A stretch of DNA of 64,000 bases from JAJDAH01 sp964487605. Its GTDB lineage: Bacteria; Myxococcota_A; Polyangia; Polyangiales; Polyangiaceae. The stretch is taken from contig CAZARU010000016.1 of NCBI GenBank assembly GCA_964487605.1, forward strand, positions 18,576-82,575, in the 5' to 3' direction. The notes under the pieces are model-generated. The model worked only from the letters and a program-made list of their open reading frames with translations, ran no database searches and was not told where the DNA came from. The translations under genes and the position numbers were made by a program. This document shows, in pieces, positions 36,596 to 44,737 of the stretch; position 1 is the first letter of the stretch, and the number at the start of each line of letters is the position of its first letter.

Positions 36596-37590
36596 CCGGA
36601 ACCCGGGCGGTCTCCCCTCGGCCGGGCTCGGGCGACGAGCGCGCACATGCCCCCCCCGGGGCCGCCGAGCGGCAGTCGCTCCACCGAGGCGAATCCGGAC
36701 CCCGCGAGCCACTCGCGCAGCAGCGCTTCGGAGTGCGGGCGCCCGCGGGTCCGCAGCGCGAGATGGAGCGCGTAGGCGGCGACGCGCTGGTCACCGAGCG
36801 CGGAGCCGTCGGACATCGCATCCACGACGACGAACGCTCCCCCTGGTCGCAGCGCGCACGCGAAGCGCCGAACGAGCGCCATGGCGACGTCCTCGCTCTC
36901 CAGGTGGAGCACGTTCGCGAGGATCACGGCGTCATAGGCGCCGGCGGGCACTGCGACTTCCCAGAAATCGCCCTGGAGGACGTCCGCACGGCCACCGAGT
37001 CCTGCACGGCACGCGTGCTCGGTGAACACGTCCAGGACACCCGGAAGGTCGATCGCGGTCACCCGGCGGTCCGGCGCTCGCGCCGCCAGGGCGAGGCTCC
37101 AGACGCCCGACCCCGCACCAACGTCGAGGACGTGCGCCCCCGGCGGAAGGTCCACCCGACGGGCGAGGTCGCCTGCCGGGTGGCGGAAGACCTCCGCGAG
37201 GTGCTCGACGACCTGCGCGTAGACGGCGGCACGCTCCTCGGGCGAGCCGTCGGAGCGGAACGGGCGGTGCCCGTACCGGAGCAAGTCGCGAGTTCCGCCC
37301 CAGAGCGCGCAAACGCGCTCCGCGGACACGCCCGCGAACGCCGCCAGAAGCACCGGCGTCGGGGTGTACGTCCCGTTCGTCTCCGTCAGCAGCTCGCGCG
37401 TACGCAGGATCTCCAGGACCACTCGCGTCGCGTCCTCGTCGGTACGGAGGCGACGTGCGAGGTCGGGCGACGTCGCCGGGGTCTCGACGAGCGACGCCAG
37501 GATCCCCGTCTCCGCGGCGGCTGCCACCGCGGAGACGAGCGCCGCGGTGGCGATGGCCTCCTGCGCGTTCCGAAACGTACCGTCGTTCAT
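36574..37590 (-). CDS. SAM-dependent O-methyltransferase (dimerising type)
   Basis: A 338-residue class I methyltransferase. A winged-helix dimerisation domain (about 5-95; AAETGILASLVETPATSPDL) precedes the SAM fold, whose motif I is LDVGAGSGVW and acidic motif II is VTAIDLPGV. This architecture is typical of small-molecule O-methyltransferases in secondary metabolism. ATG 37590 overlaps the stop of the upstream ATP-grasp gene (ATGA), so it is the last gene of the TetR/PEP-utilizing operon. It may modify the same compound as the phosphotransferase; the substrate is unknown. Confidence 0.86.
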   Translation of the reverse strand: MNDGTFRNAQEAIATAALVSAVAAAAETGILASLVETPATSPDLARRLRTDEDATRVVLEILRTRELLTETNGTYTPTPVLLAAFAGVSAERVCALWGGTRDLLRYGHRPFRSDGSPEERAAVYAQVVEHLAEVFRHPAGDLARRVDLPPGAHVLDVGAGSGVWSLALAARAPDRRVTAIDLPGVLDVFTEHACRAGLGGRADVLQGDFWEVAVPAGAYDAVILANVLHLESEDVAMALVRRFACALRPGGAFVVVDAMSDGSALGDQRVAAYALHLALRTRGRPHSEALLREWLAGSGFASVERLPLGGPGGGMCALVARARPRGDRPGSGQPPSST

Positions 37591-38393
37591 CGCGTGACGG
37601 CCCGTCGCTGGAGCAGGACCACCTGCTCGTCCACGAGCGCCCACTCGATGTCGTGCTCGCCCGAGAAGTGCCGCTCGCAGCGGGAAGCCAGGACGTCCAG
37701 CTCGCGCAGGTGAGCGTCGGTGAGGCACAACGCCGCCGCCCTGCCGGCATCGACCGCGACCTCCTCCGTGTCACCGTCCGGCGTGCACCGGATCATCAGA
37801 TCCTTTTCGCCGGCGCTCCGCTCCAGCACGGCCCCGCCGCGGCTCACCCGGTAGCGGTCGGGCGTCACGACACCCGACACGACGGCCTCGCCGAGACCCC
37901 AGGTCGCCTCGATCACGCGCTCGTCCGCGCCGGTGAGGGGGTTCCTCGTGAACATCACCCCCGCGCAGCGCGGCTCCACCATTTGCTGGACGACCACCGC
38001 GATCTTCGGCTCCGACTCGAGCCCCAGGCGGGCGCGGTATGCCAGCGCGGAAGGCGTGCGACCAGAGCGCCACACCTCCACGACACTCTCGGCGAGCGCG
38101 TCGGGGGTCACGACGTTCAGACGCGTCAGGTGCTGGCCGGCAAAGCTCGCGGCGGACGAGTCCTCACCCACCGCGGACGAACGACAGGCGACACGCCGGA
38201 CGGCGAAGCTCGAGAAGAGCTGCGTCACCGACTCACGCGCGTCGGCCTCACCGGCGACCACCGCTTCGACCAGATCCACCGACAGGGCACACCCTGCGGG
38301 CACCGGCAAGCCGACGCGCAGAGCCGCGCCGAGCTGCACGGCCTTGCCGCCGAAGCGCACCTCGTCGGTCGCTCGCTCGAGCGGGACGATCAC
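37587..38393 (-). CDS. PEP-synthase-type ATP-grasp domain protein (stand-alone)
   Basis: A 268-residue protein that is only the ATP-binding domain of PEP synthase/PPDK or rifampin phosphotransferase. GGKAVQLGAALRVGLPVPAG, CRSSAVGEDSSAASFAGQ, VVVQQMVEPRCAGVMFT and the end motif DIEWALVDEQVVLLQRRAVT are all in place. The catalytic-His domain is missing here but is encoded by the immediately upstream gene, joined by a GTGA overlap, so the two chains together should make one enzyme. The domain would transfer phosphate from ATP to the partner's histidine. Confidence 0.88.
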   Translation of the reverse strand: MIVPLERATDEVRFGGKAVQLGAALRVGLPVPAGCALSVDLVEAVVAGEADARESVTQLFSSFAVRRVACRSSAVGEDSSAASFAGQHLTRLNVVTPDALAESVVEVWRSGRTPSALAYRARLGLESEPKIAVVVQQMVEPRCAGVMFTRNPLTGADERVIEATWGLGEAVVSGVVTPDRYRVSRGGAVLERSAGEKDLMIRCTPDGDTEEVAVDAGRAAALCLTDAHLRELDVLASRCERHFSGEHDIEWALVDEQVVLLQRRAVTR

Positions 38394-40129
38394 GAGAGGA
38401 CTCTCACCGTACCGGCGGTCCCGTCGATCTCCACCGTGGCGCCGTCCGGGATGCGAACGGTGGCGTCACGACAGCCGACGACACCGGGGATCCCGTATTC
38501 ACGCGCGACGATGGCCGGATGCGACAGCAAGCCACCGCGATCGGTGACGACCCCACCGATCAACGGCAACAGCACGTTGTAGGTGGGTACCGTCATCCTC
38601 GCGATGAGCACGTCGCCCCGCTGCACTCGCGCGAACTCTGTGGGCGACAGGACGACGCGCGCGGTGCCGACGTAGCGACCACCGCTGGCAGAGAGTCCGC
38701 GCACGACGGTAGGGTCCGGACGGTCCGCGCGCTCGTCGAACATGGCGCCGATGTACGCGCCGATGGCTCGAAGTGAGCGCGCCGTACCCCCGGAGAACCA
38801 CTCCGCCGGCGGTGGCGGCGACGCCGGCAGGCCGAGGACGTCCGGCGCGTCGCGGCTCGTCGCCGTGCGGCGATAGGCGACGATGGCGGCGACCTCCTCC
38901 GCAGACGGGCCCGCGCGCCCGTCGAGGAGCGCCAGGATCTCGTCGTGCAGGAGATCGAAGACGTGGTCCTGCGCCAGGAGGGCACCACTGGCCGCGAAGC
39001 GCCGACCCGCTTCGAGGAGCGCCCGGCGGGCCAGCCCCGCAGCCCAGTCGTCGTTGCCGTGGTTGCGATCGTCCCGCAGCCGGTAGTGACGCCGCGCCTC
39101 CTCGAGAAGCTCGTCGAAGGCGGCGCGATGCTGCTCCGGTACGCGGCTGCGCACCTCGGCGGTCCGTCGATCGACCGCGTCTGCCTGGGCGAGGGAGCTC
39201 CCCTCCAGCCCGGACCGGAGGATCTTCACGAGCACCTCGGGCACCTCGATGGCCGACAGGTCGGCGACGTCGAACCCGGTGAACACACGCAGCCCGAACC
39301 GCTCGAGCCAGTCGCGAACCGCGTCGCCGAGCTCGCCCGAGGCCTGCCGGAGGGACGCGATGATCTCGGCTGGCGGCGCGTCCGAGGTCAGCCGCGCCCG
39401 CTGCTCGGCGTCCCCGGAGAGCGCCGTGACGATGCGAGCCACCTCCGCCTCCGCGCCGCGCGAACCGGCGGACGCGCCACGCATCAGGTCGAGGAGACGC
39501 GCGGCCTCGACTCCGGTCCACCCTGCCGCTTGGGCGATGAAGTCACCGATGGGAAGCATCACGGCGCATACGAGGCGATGGTGCCGATAGGTGGCCGCCT
39601 GGTAGGCGTCGCGACACGCGCTGACGTGCACCGCGAGCTCCCCATCCGTGAGACTTCGGGGGTTCACCTCCTGCAGCTCGGCGTGCCGCCCGAGGACCTC
39701 CTCGCGCTCGCGGTAGAAGCTCGCGGCTTCCTCCCGCCAGCGACGCGAAGCGAACGTCTCGTCGGCCACCCGGACTCTGCGCCGGATGCCCGGGTGGAGC
39801 CAGCAGAGGAGCTTGAAGATTGCCTTGGGCGGCGGGCCCTTCGCGTCCTTGGGGGCACCCAGCGGCCGCACGCACGTGTAGCCGAAGCCGTTGATGAACG
39901 CGATCTGAATGGTGTCGAGGAGCGCGCCGTTCGCCTCGAAGGCGTCCCGGAATCCCCTGATGTAGGGCTCGGGCAAGGCCTCCGACAGCCACCGGCTCAG
40001 GGGGCGCTCGAAGTGCTGCGCCCCGAGGCTCCAGGAGCCCGGCTCGGGTGGCTCGAACGTCCGGGCAGGACTGCCCGCCTTCGGGTTCACGACCTGCTCC
40101 GACGACGACACGACGCTGATGTGATTCAT
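38390..40129 (-). CDS. PEP-utilizing enzyme with swivelling phosphohistidine domain (rifampin phosphotransferase-like, split)
   Basis: A 579-residue protein. The C-terminal 90 residues are the mobile phosphohistidine domain, with the active His537 in GGLLSHPAIVAREYGIPGVVG. The preceding 480 residues are mostly helical and correspond in size and place to the substrate-binding domain of rifampin phosphotransferase, though I cannot confirm homology there. There is no ATP-grasp domain, which the next gene supplies. ATG 40129 overlaps the TetR stop (ATGA). The expected reaction is ATP-driven phosphorylation of a hydroxyl on a small molecule, giving AMP and Pi; the substrate may be an antibiotic or the cell's own metabolite. 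Confidence 0.82.
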   Translation of the reverse strand: MNHISVVSSSEQVVNPKAGSPARTFEPPEPGSWSLGAQHFERPLSRWLSEALPEPYIRGFRDAFEANGALLDTIQIAFINGFGYTCVRPLGAPKDAKGPPPKAIFKLLCWLHPGIRRRVRVADETFASRRWREEAASFYREREEVLGRHAELQEVNPRSLTDGELAVHVSACRDAYQAATYRHHRLVCAVMLPIGDFIAQAAGWTGVEAARLLDLMRGASAGSRGAEAEVARIVTALSGDAEQRARLTSDAPPAEIIASLRQASGELGDAVRDWLERFGLRVFTGFDVADLSAIEVPEVLVKILRSGLEGSSLAQADAVDRRTAEVRSRVPEQHRAAFDELLEEARRHYRLRDDRNHGNDDWAAGLARRALLEAGRRFAASGALLAQDHVFDLLHDEILALLDGRAGPSAEEVAAIVAYRRTATSRDAPDVLGLPASPPPPAEWFSGGTARSLRAIGAYIGAMFDERADRPDPTVVRGLSASGGRYVGTARVVLSPTEFARVQRGDVLIARMTVPTYNVLLPLIGGVVTDRGGLLSHPAIVAREYGIPGVVGCRDATVRIPDGATVEIDGTAGTVRVLS

Positions 40130-40779
40130 GGCTCTTCTCCCCGTTCCCTTCCGAGTTCGGCAATGAGGGCGCGAAGCGCCCACGCGACGGCTCGTCCCGA
40201 CTGCTCCCCGGTGACGCCGAAGCGATCCTCGATCGTCTTCCAGGCCAGGGAGCTGTAGAGCAGGCGAACCACGGCGAACCGCGCTTCGGCCTGCGCCGGG
40301 GAGAGGTGGTCCAGCTTCGGCGCGAGCAACTGCCGCAGCGCCTTGGTGCGTCGTTCGTGCCCGACCCGGGCGAACTCGCCGACCGCGGCTGCGTTGACCG
40401 TCGCGCGGATCATCGCGCGATCGCGATCGAAGTGCAGGAACGACTCGACCGCGAGACCTGGAACGTCGTCCAGGCTCGAAGGAACGTCGGGGCGCGGCAA
40501 CCTGCGAACCCAGTGCTCGTCGAAGCCGCGCTGCAGCGCCTCGCGGTTCGGGAAGTAACGGTACACGGTCGGCTCGCTGACCTCAGCGCGCTCGGCCACC
40601 TTCGCCACCGAGAGCTCGGTCAGGGACTCGTCGGCGAGCACCTCGCACAGCGCGGAGAGGATGCGCTCACGCGTCGCCTCGGCTTGCTGCTCCCGGAGCC
40701 GGTTGTCGTAGGTCCGGCGGCGGGTCCCCGAGGCCTTCCCACCTCGCGGCCGTCGCGACGATAGCCCGCCTTTATTCAT
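40126..40779 (-). CDS. TetR-family transcriptional regulator
   Basis: A 217-residue regulator. After a basic lead, the TetR DNA-binding domain is clear: RERILSALCEVLADESLTEL, SVAKVAERAEVSEPTVYRYF and PNREAL. The C-terminal part (about 100-217) is a helical ligand domain with no specific signature. It is the first gene of a four-gene run with 4-nt overlaps, and a palindrome sits over its own predicted -10 box (40786-40796), so autorepression released by a ligand is the likely control. The ligand is probably the operon's substrate. Confidence 0.9.
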   Translation of the reverse strand: MNKGGLSSRRPRGGKASGTRRRTYDNRLREQQAEATRERILSALCEVLADESLTELSVAKVAERAEVSEPTVYRYFPNREALQRGFDEHWVRRLPRPDVPSSLDDVPGLAVESFLHFDRDRAMIRATVNAAAVGEFARVGHERRTKALRQLLAPKLDHLSPAQAEARFAVVRLLYSSLAWKTIEDRFGVTGEQSGRAVAWALRALIAELGRERGEEP

Positions 40780-40785
40780 GAGAGC

Positions 40786-40819
40786 AGAATTATTCTAAAT
40801 ATGCGCCGTCGTCAACCAA
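40786..40819 (-). promoter_or_regulatory. Promoter and palindromic operator of the TetR operon
   Basis: On the minus strand a -10-like TAGAAT (40797-40792) and a -35-like TTGGTT (40819-40814) are 16 bp apart, in an AT-rich patch unusual for this genome. The perfect palindrome AGAAT-T-ATTCT at 40786-40796 overlaps the -10 box and lies 7 bp before the TetR start. A TTATTC direct repeat also falls here (40772-40777 and 40790-40795). Binding by the TetR protein is inference. Confidence 0.55.
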
Positions 40820-40898
40820 TTTATCGGGCCTCCGGCGCCTGGGGTAGCGGCCGACGATCTGCCAGGAATTTCCCTGCAAAGGCCCGATGGCCGTCGCC

Positions 40899-42482
40899 TC
40901 ACCAGGAGTCGATCGTCCGTCGGCCCCGCGCGCGGGTCGGCTCCGGCACCGACTCGAGCCCTCGCAGGACGACGGTCCGCGTCTCGGCCGGGTCGATGAC
41001 GGCGTCGAGCTCGAACAGCGACGCGACGTTGATCGCCTTGCCCCGCTCCTCGGCGATGGCCACCATCGCCTTCACCGCTTCCTGCCGGGCGTCGTCGTCG
41101 GCGATCGCCTCGAGCTCGCGCTTCATCGAGAGACGTACGGCGCCCTCGAGGTTCATCGCGCCGAACTCCCCCGTGGGCCACGCGAACGTGAAGAAGGGCG
41201 CGTGGAAGTGTCCACCCGCCATGGCCTGGGCCCCCAGGCCGTAGCCCTTTCTCAGCACGACGGTGAAGTAGGGAACCGAGAGGCTGCCGGCGGCGATGAA
41301 CATGCGCGAGACGTGCCGCACGAGCGCCGTCTTCTCTGCCTGCGGCCCCACCATGAAGCCCGGCGTGTCGCACAGCGACAGCACGGGCAGCCCGAACGCG
41401 TCGCAGAGCTGCAGGAAGCGGGCTGCCTTGTCCGCAGCGTCAGAGTCGATGGCGCCACCGAGGTGGTGCGTGTCGTTCGCCAGGAGACCGAGCGGACGCC
41501 CGCCGATGCGAACGAGCGCCGTCACGATGCTCCGCCCGAAGTCGCGCCGCAGCTCGAGCACGGTACCGACGTCGGCGAGGGTGTTCACGATCGGTCGGAT
41601 CTTGTAGGCGCGCCTCCGGCTGTCGGGCAGCGCGGAGCGAAGCGCGGTCTGGTCCGCGACTTCGAAGGTTGGAACGGCACCCTGGAAGTACGAGAGGTAC
41701 TGCTTGGCCACGGCGACCGCCTCGGCCTCGTCCTGCACGGCGACGTCGACGACTCCGTTCTTCGTCTGAACGTCGATGGGCCCGACCTCCTCGGGCGTGT
41801 ACTTGCCGAGGCCGCCCCCCTCGATCATGGGTGGTCCGCCCATTCCGACCGTGCTGTCGCGGGTCGCGATGATCACGTCGGAGCACCCGAGGAGCGCCGC
41901 GTTGCCGGCGAAGCAGCGTCCCGACACGATCCCGGCGCGCGGCACGCGCCCCGAGAGCGCCGCGTAGGAGAGGAAGCTCGGCGTGTCGAGGGCAGCAACG
42001 GTCTGCGAATCGGTATCGTTGGGGCGCCCGCCGCCGCCCTCCGCGAACATCACGATGGGCAGCTCCCACCGCGCGGCGAGCTCGAGCATCCTGTCGAGCT
42101 TCTGGTGGCTCACCGCGCCCTGCGTGCCGGCAAACACCGTGTAGTCGTACGCGAGCGCCATGGTGCGGGCGCGCTCCGGGCCGAAGCTGGCGCCGTTGAC
42201 GGTGCCCACGCCGCACACGATGCCGTCCGCAGGGCTCCTTCGCGCCAGCTCTTCCGGCGAGTGCCGGAGGCGCTGTGCGGCGAGCGCGAGCGCGCCCCAC
42301 TCGACGAACGTGCCGGGGTCGAACAGGTCGTGGACGTTCTCGCGCGCGGTGCGCTGGCTCGACTTACGGCGACGCTCGACGGCTTCGGGGCGGCCGGCAT
42401 CGGTCGTCGCGAAAAGACGCGCGCGAAGCTCTTCGAGCTCGGGGCGGACCCCTGGGGGGGCGTCGTCGTCGGAACGCTTCAA
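40899..42482 (-). CDS. Acyl-CoA carboxylase carboxyltransferase subunit
   Basis: A 527-residue biotin-dependent carboxyltransferase of the PccB/MmdA type. The two crotonase-like halves are recognisable: SRCFAGNAALLGCSDVIIAT-like chemistry in the N-terminal half (read as SGRCFAGNAALLGCSDVIIA) and LCDTPGFMVGPQAEK with KGYGLGAQAMAGG in the C-terminal half. It should move CO2 from carboxybiotin to an acyl-CoA. No biotin carboxylase or biotin carrier gene is adjacent. No ATG or GTG lies in frame before the conserved region; a TTG at 42482 overlapping the upstream stop (TTGA) is the best start. The upstream gene encodes a secreted protein, which is an odd operon partner. Confidence 0.86.
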   Translation of the reverse strand: MKRSDDDAPPGVRPELEELRARLFATTDAGRPEAVERRRKSSQRTARENVHDLFDPGTFVEWGALALAAQRLRHSPEELARRSPADGIVCGVGTVNGASFGPERARTMALAYDYTVFAGTQGAVSHQKLDRMLELAARWELPIVMFAEGGGGRPNDTDSQTVAALDTPSFLSYAALSGRVPRAGIVSGRCFAGNAALLGCSDVIIATRDSTVGMGGPPMIEGGGLGKYTPEEVGPIDVQTKNGVVDVAVQDEAEAVAVAKQYLSYFQGAVPTFEVADQTALRSALPDSRRRAYKIRPIVNTLADVGTVLELRRDFGRSIVTALVRIGGRPLGLLANDTHHLGGAIDSDAADKAARFLQLCDAFGLPVLSLCDTPGFMVGPQAEKTALVRHVSRMFIAAGSLSVPYFTVVLRKGYGLGAQAMAGGHFHAPFFTFAWPTGEFGAMNLEGAVRLSMKRELEAIADDDARQEAVKAMVAIAEERGKAINVASLFELDAVIDPAETRTVVLRGLESVPEPTRARGRRTIDSW

Positions 42483-43988
42483 CAGGGACCGAGCTTGACG
42501 ATCTGGACGTCGTCGATGAACCAGCCGCGCGTGTTCGGGTGGCAGACGGGTTCGGTGGCATAGGCTGCGAAGTGGTAGCGGAACCGGAACGCCGAGTGCG
42601 TGAAGCTCGAGACGTCCATCTCGACCTGGACCCACGCGCCCGAAGCCCCGTCGAAACCACGTACGCCGTCCAGGCTGCACGGCTGGCACGTCTGACCTCC
42701 ATCCGCGTCCACGTAGTGACAGTCGATGGGGCGACCGGGGTAGCCCGCCTGGGGCGCTATGCGCTGCCACTGCGCGCCGTCGAACGCCTCGACGACCCCG
42801 CCGGAGAACGTGGTCTGCTCGATGGCGCACGGCAGCGAACAGAAGAAGCCTCCGCCCACGCAGGCTCGAAATGCGTGCCAGTGCCAGAATCGCAAGCGCA
42901 CCGCGAAGCCGGCGTACGCAGACAGATCGAGCGACGGCGACGTGAGCGTCGAGTCCTGGCAGTTCGCGGAGTTCCCCGTGAGCCCGGTGGACCAGACGCG
43001 ACCGTCGCCGGAGTGATCCCCGCCGGGACCGCCGCTCGGGACGCCGCACTGCCAGCTGGTCGCGGTACCTGCAGCCGTGAAGCCTGCAGGGCACGTCGCG
43101 AAATCGTACGAGGCCACGACGCACTGGACCCCGCCCGTGCCGCCGGTGCCACCGGCGCCGCTCGTACCGCCAGCGCCGCCCGTGCCCGCCGTGCCGCTCG
43201 TACCGCCAGCGCCGCTCGTACCGCCAGCGCCGCTCGTGCCCGCCGTACCGCTCGTTCCGCCGGCACCGCTCGTGCCCGCCGTACCGCTCGTTCCGCCTGC
43301 GCCGCTCGTTCCGCCTGCGCCGCTCGTTCCGCCTGCGCCGCTCGTTCCGCCTGCGCNNNNNNNNNNNNNNNNNNNNNNNNNNNNNNNNNNNNNNNNNNNN
43401 NNNNNNNNNNNNNNNNNNNNNNNNNNNNNNNNNNNNNNNNNNNNNNNNNNNNNNNNCGCTCGTTCCGCCGGCACCACTCGTTCCGCCGGCACCACTCGTT
43501 CCGCCGGCGCCGCGCGGGCCGCCTGCACCGCCCGTTCCGCCCGCGCCGCTCGTGCCCGCCGTACCGCTCGTTCCGCCGGCACCGCTCGTCCCGCCTGCGC
43601 CTGCTGCGTTGCCGGCACCCGCGGCACCGCCCGCCTGCGAGCCTCCGGCGCTCGCATCCACCGAGCCGCCGGCACCGGACTCCCCCGAGGTACCGACACC
43701 GCCGGATCCCGCGCCCAGGCCGCCGCTGCCGGCGCTCGCGTCGTTGCCACCCGCAACGCCACCGGTGGCGCCACGCCCGGCGGTCCCGCCCGCGCCGCCC
43801 ACCGGTTGCGTGCCGCCGGTCGCCGCCATGGCGGCCGTACCTCCGGTGCTCGTGGCTCCCGCCGCTCCGCCCACGGCGCCTGCGCCCTCGTCCGGAAGGA
43901 CCTTGGCACCCGTCGCGCACGCGACCGCGGCGAGCAGCGGTGCTGCCAGGGCCACCCTGCCTCGCGATCGGAGCCGCGCTCGCTTCAT
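42479..43988 (-). CDS. Gly-rich repeat lipoprotein with C-terminal carbohydrate-binding-like domain, interrupted by an assembly gap
   Basis: ATG 43988 begins a lipoprotein signal (VACAT), followed by Gly/Ala/Thr-rich repeats of the GAGGTS kind. These run into 100 N at 43357-43456 and continue after it to a domain of about 185 residues rich in aromatic and Cys residues (CVVASYDFATCPAGFTAAGT, FWHWHAFRACVGGGFFC, HPNTRGWFIDDVQI), which resembles a beta-sandwich module. The frames on the two sides differ by one base if the gap is taken as 100; since the gap size is only a placeholder, the real gene is probably continuous. Function unknown, surface location likely. Confidence 0.72.
43185..43605. 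repeat. 18-bp tandem coding repeat (GAGGTS/GTAGTS units) containing the gap
   Basis: Units close to CGCTCGTTCCGCCTGCGC repeat on both sides of the N run; the last four before the gap are identical. They encode the hexapeptide GAGGTS, varied to GTAGTS. Collapse of identical units explains the gap. Confidence 0.8.
43357..43456. other. Assembly gap (100 N)
   Basis: Exactly 100 unresolved bases, the usual placeholder for unknown length, inside the Gly-rich coding repeat. Confidence 0.98.
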
Positions 43989-44179
43989 CCTGCGCGAACG
44001 AATAGCCGAAGGGACGCGTCGATTCCAATCGAGAACATCGCCGGCCCCCCGCGCCGAACGCTTCATCCTCATCGGCAAGCCCCCGGCCCCGCCGTGGACG
44101 GCGTCCTGCCGCAGTGCGTCGGTGTGTCTCGGGTCGAGCAGGAAAGCAGCCCGTCGGGCGTCGCGCCGACCGGCGCGCG

Positions 44180-44737
44180 CTACGAGGACGCGGCGCGCTG
44201 CACCGCGCGGACGCCGCCTGCGCGCGCGCGCGGTCGCGCCGACGAGGCCAGCTGCGAATCGAGCGACCGCTCCAGCTTCGCGAGGACACGCGCGAGGGCC
44301 CGGCGGTCGTCGTCGTTCAGCGAGCCGAGCAGCGCGCGGAAGAAGGCGAACGGCGACACGTTCACGATGCGGGTCACCTCGAACGCGTGCTCGGTGAGCT
44401 CGAGCTTCACGGAGCGACGGTCGTGGCGGTCACGCAGCCTCACGACGAGACCATCGCGCACCATCCGCGCCACCAGGCTCGACACGGTGCTCTGGTTCAG
44501 GTGCAAGCGACCCGCCAGCTCCGTGATGTTGATCGCCCCGGCCTCTCGCAGCGCGTGAAGCGCCGCCACCTGAAGCATGGTGACACCATGGCGTCGGGTG
44601 ATCGCGGCCTGACGCTTGCGCACGGCCGAGACCATCCGCACCGCGCGTGCCAGCATCTGCTGCAGGCCGTGCTCCGGCGGCTCGTCCCCCGGGGAACTCC
44701 GAGATGGCTCGGCGCCGGCGCGTCGTCGTCGCGTCAT
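44180..44737 (-). CDS. MarR-family transcriptional regulator
   Basis: A 185-residue MarR-type winged-helix regulator: LQVAALHALREAGAINITEL, AGRLHLNQSTVSSLVARMVR and the wing DRHDRRSVKLELTEHA. The ATG at 44737 overlaps the ALDH stop (ATGA), making it the last gene of the acyl-CoA/aldehyde operon. It is the only regulator in this cluster and so the best candidate for the twin palindromes at 49772-49791 and 49857-49876. Such regulators are often relieved by an aromatic or acyl-CoA ligand. The 191 bp upstream of 43989 hold nothing recognisable. Confidence 0.88.
   Translation of the reverse strand: MTRRRRAGAEPSRSSPGDEPPEHGLQQMLARAVRMVSAVRKRQAAITRRHGVTMLQVAALHALREAGAINITELAGRLHLNQSTVSSLVARMVRDGLVVRLRDRHDRRSVKLELTEHAFEVTRIVNVSPFAFFRALLGSLNDDDRRALARVLAKLERSLDSQLASSARPRARAGGVRAVQRAASS

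Noticed and set aside
43185..43605. CRISPR-like array
   Set aside because: The 18-bp units are head to tail without spacers and encode GAGGTS peptides within a lipoprotein gene.
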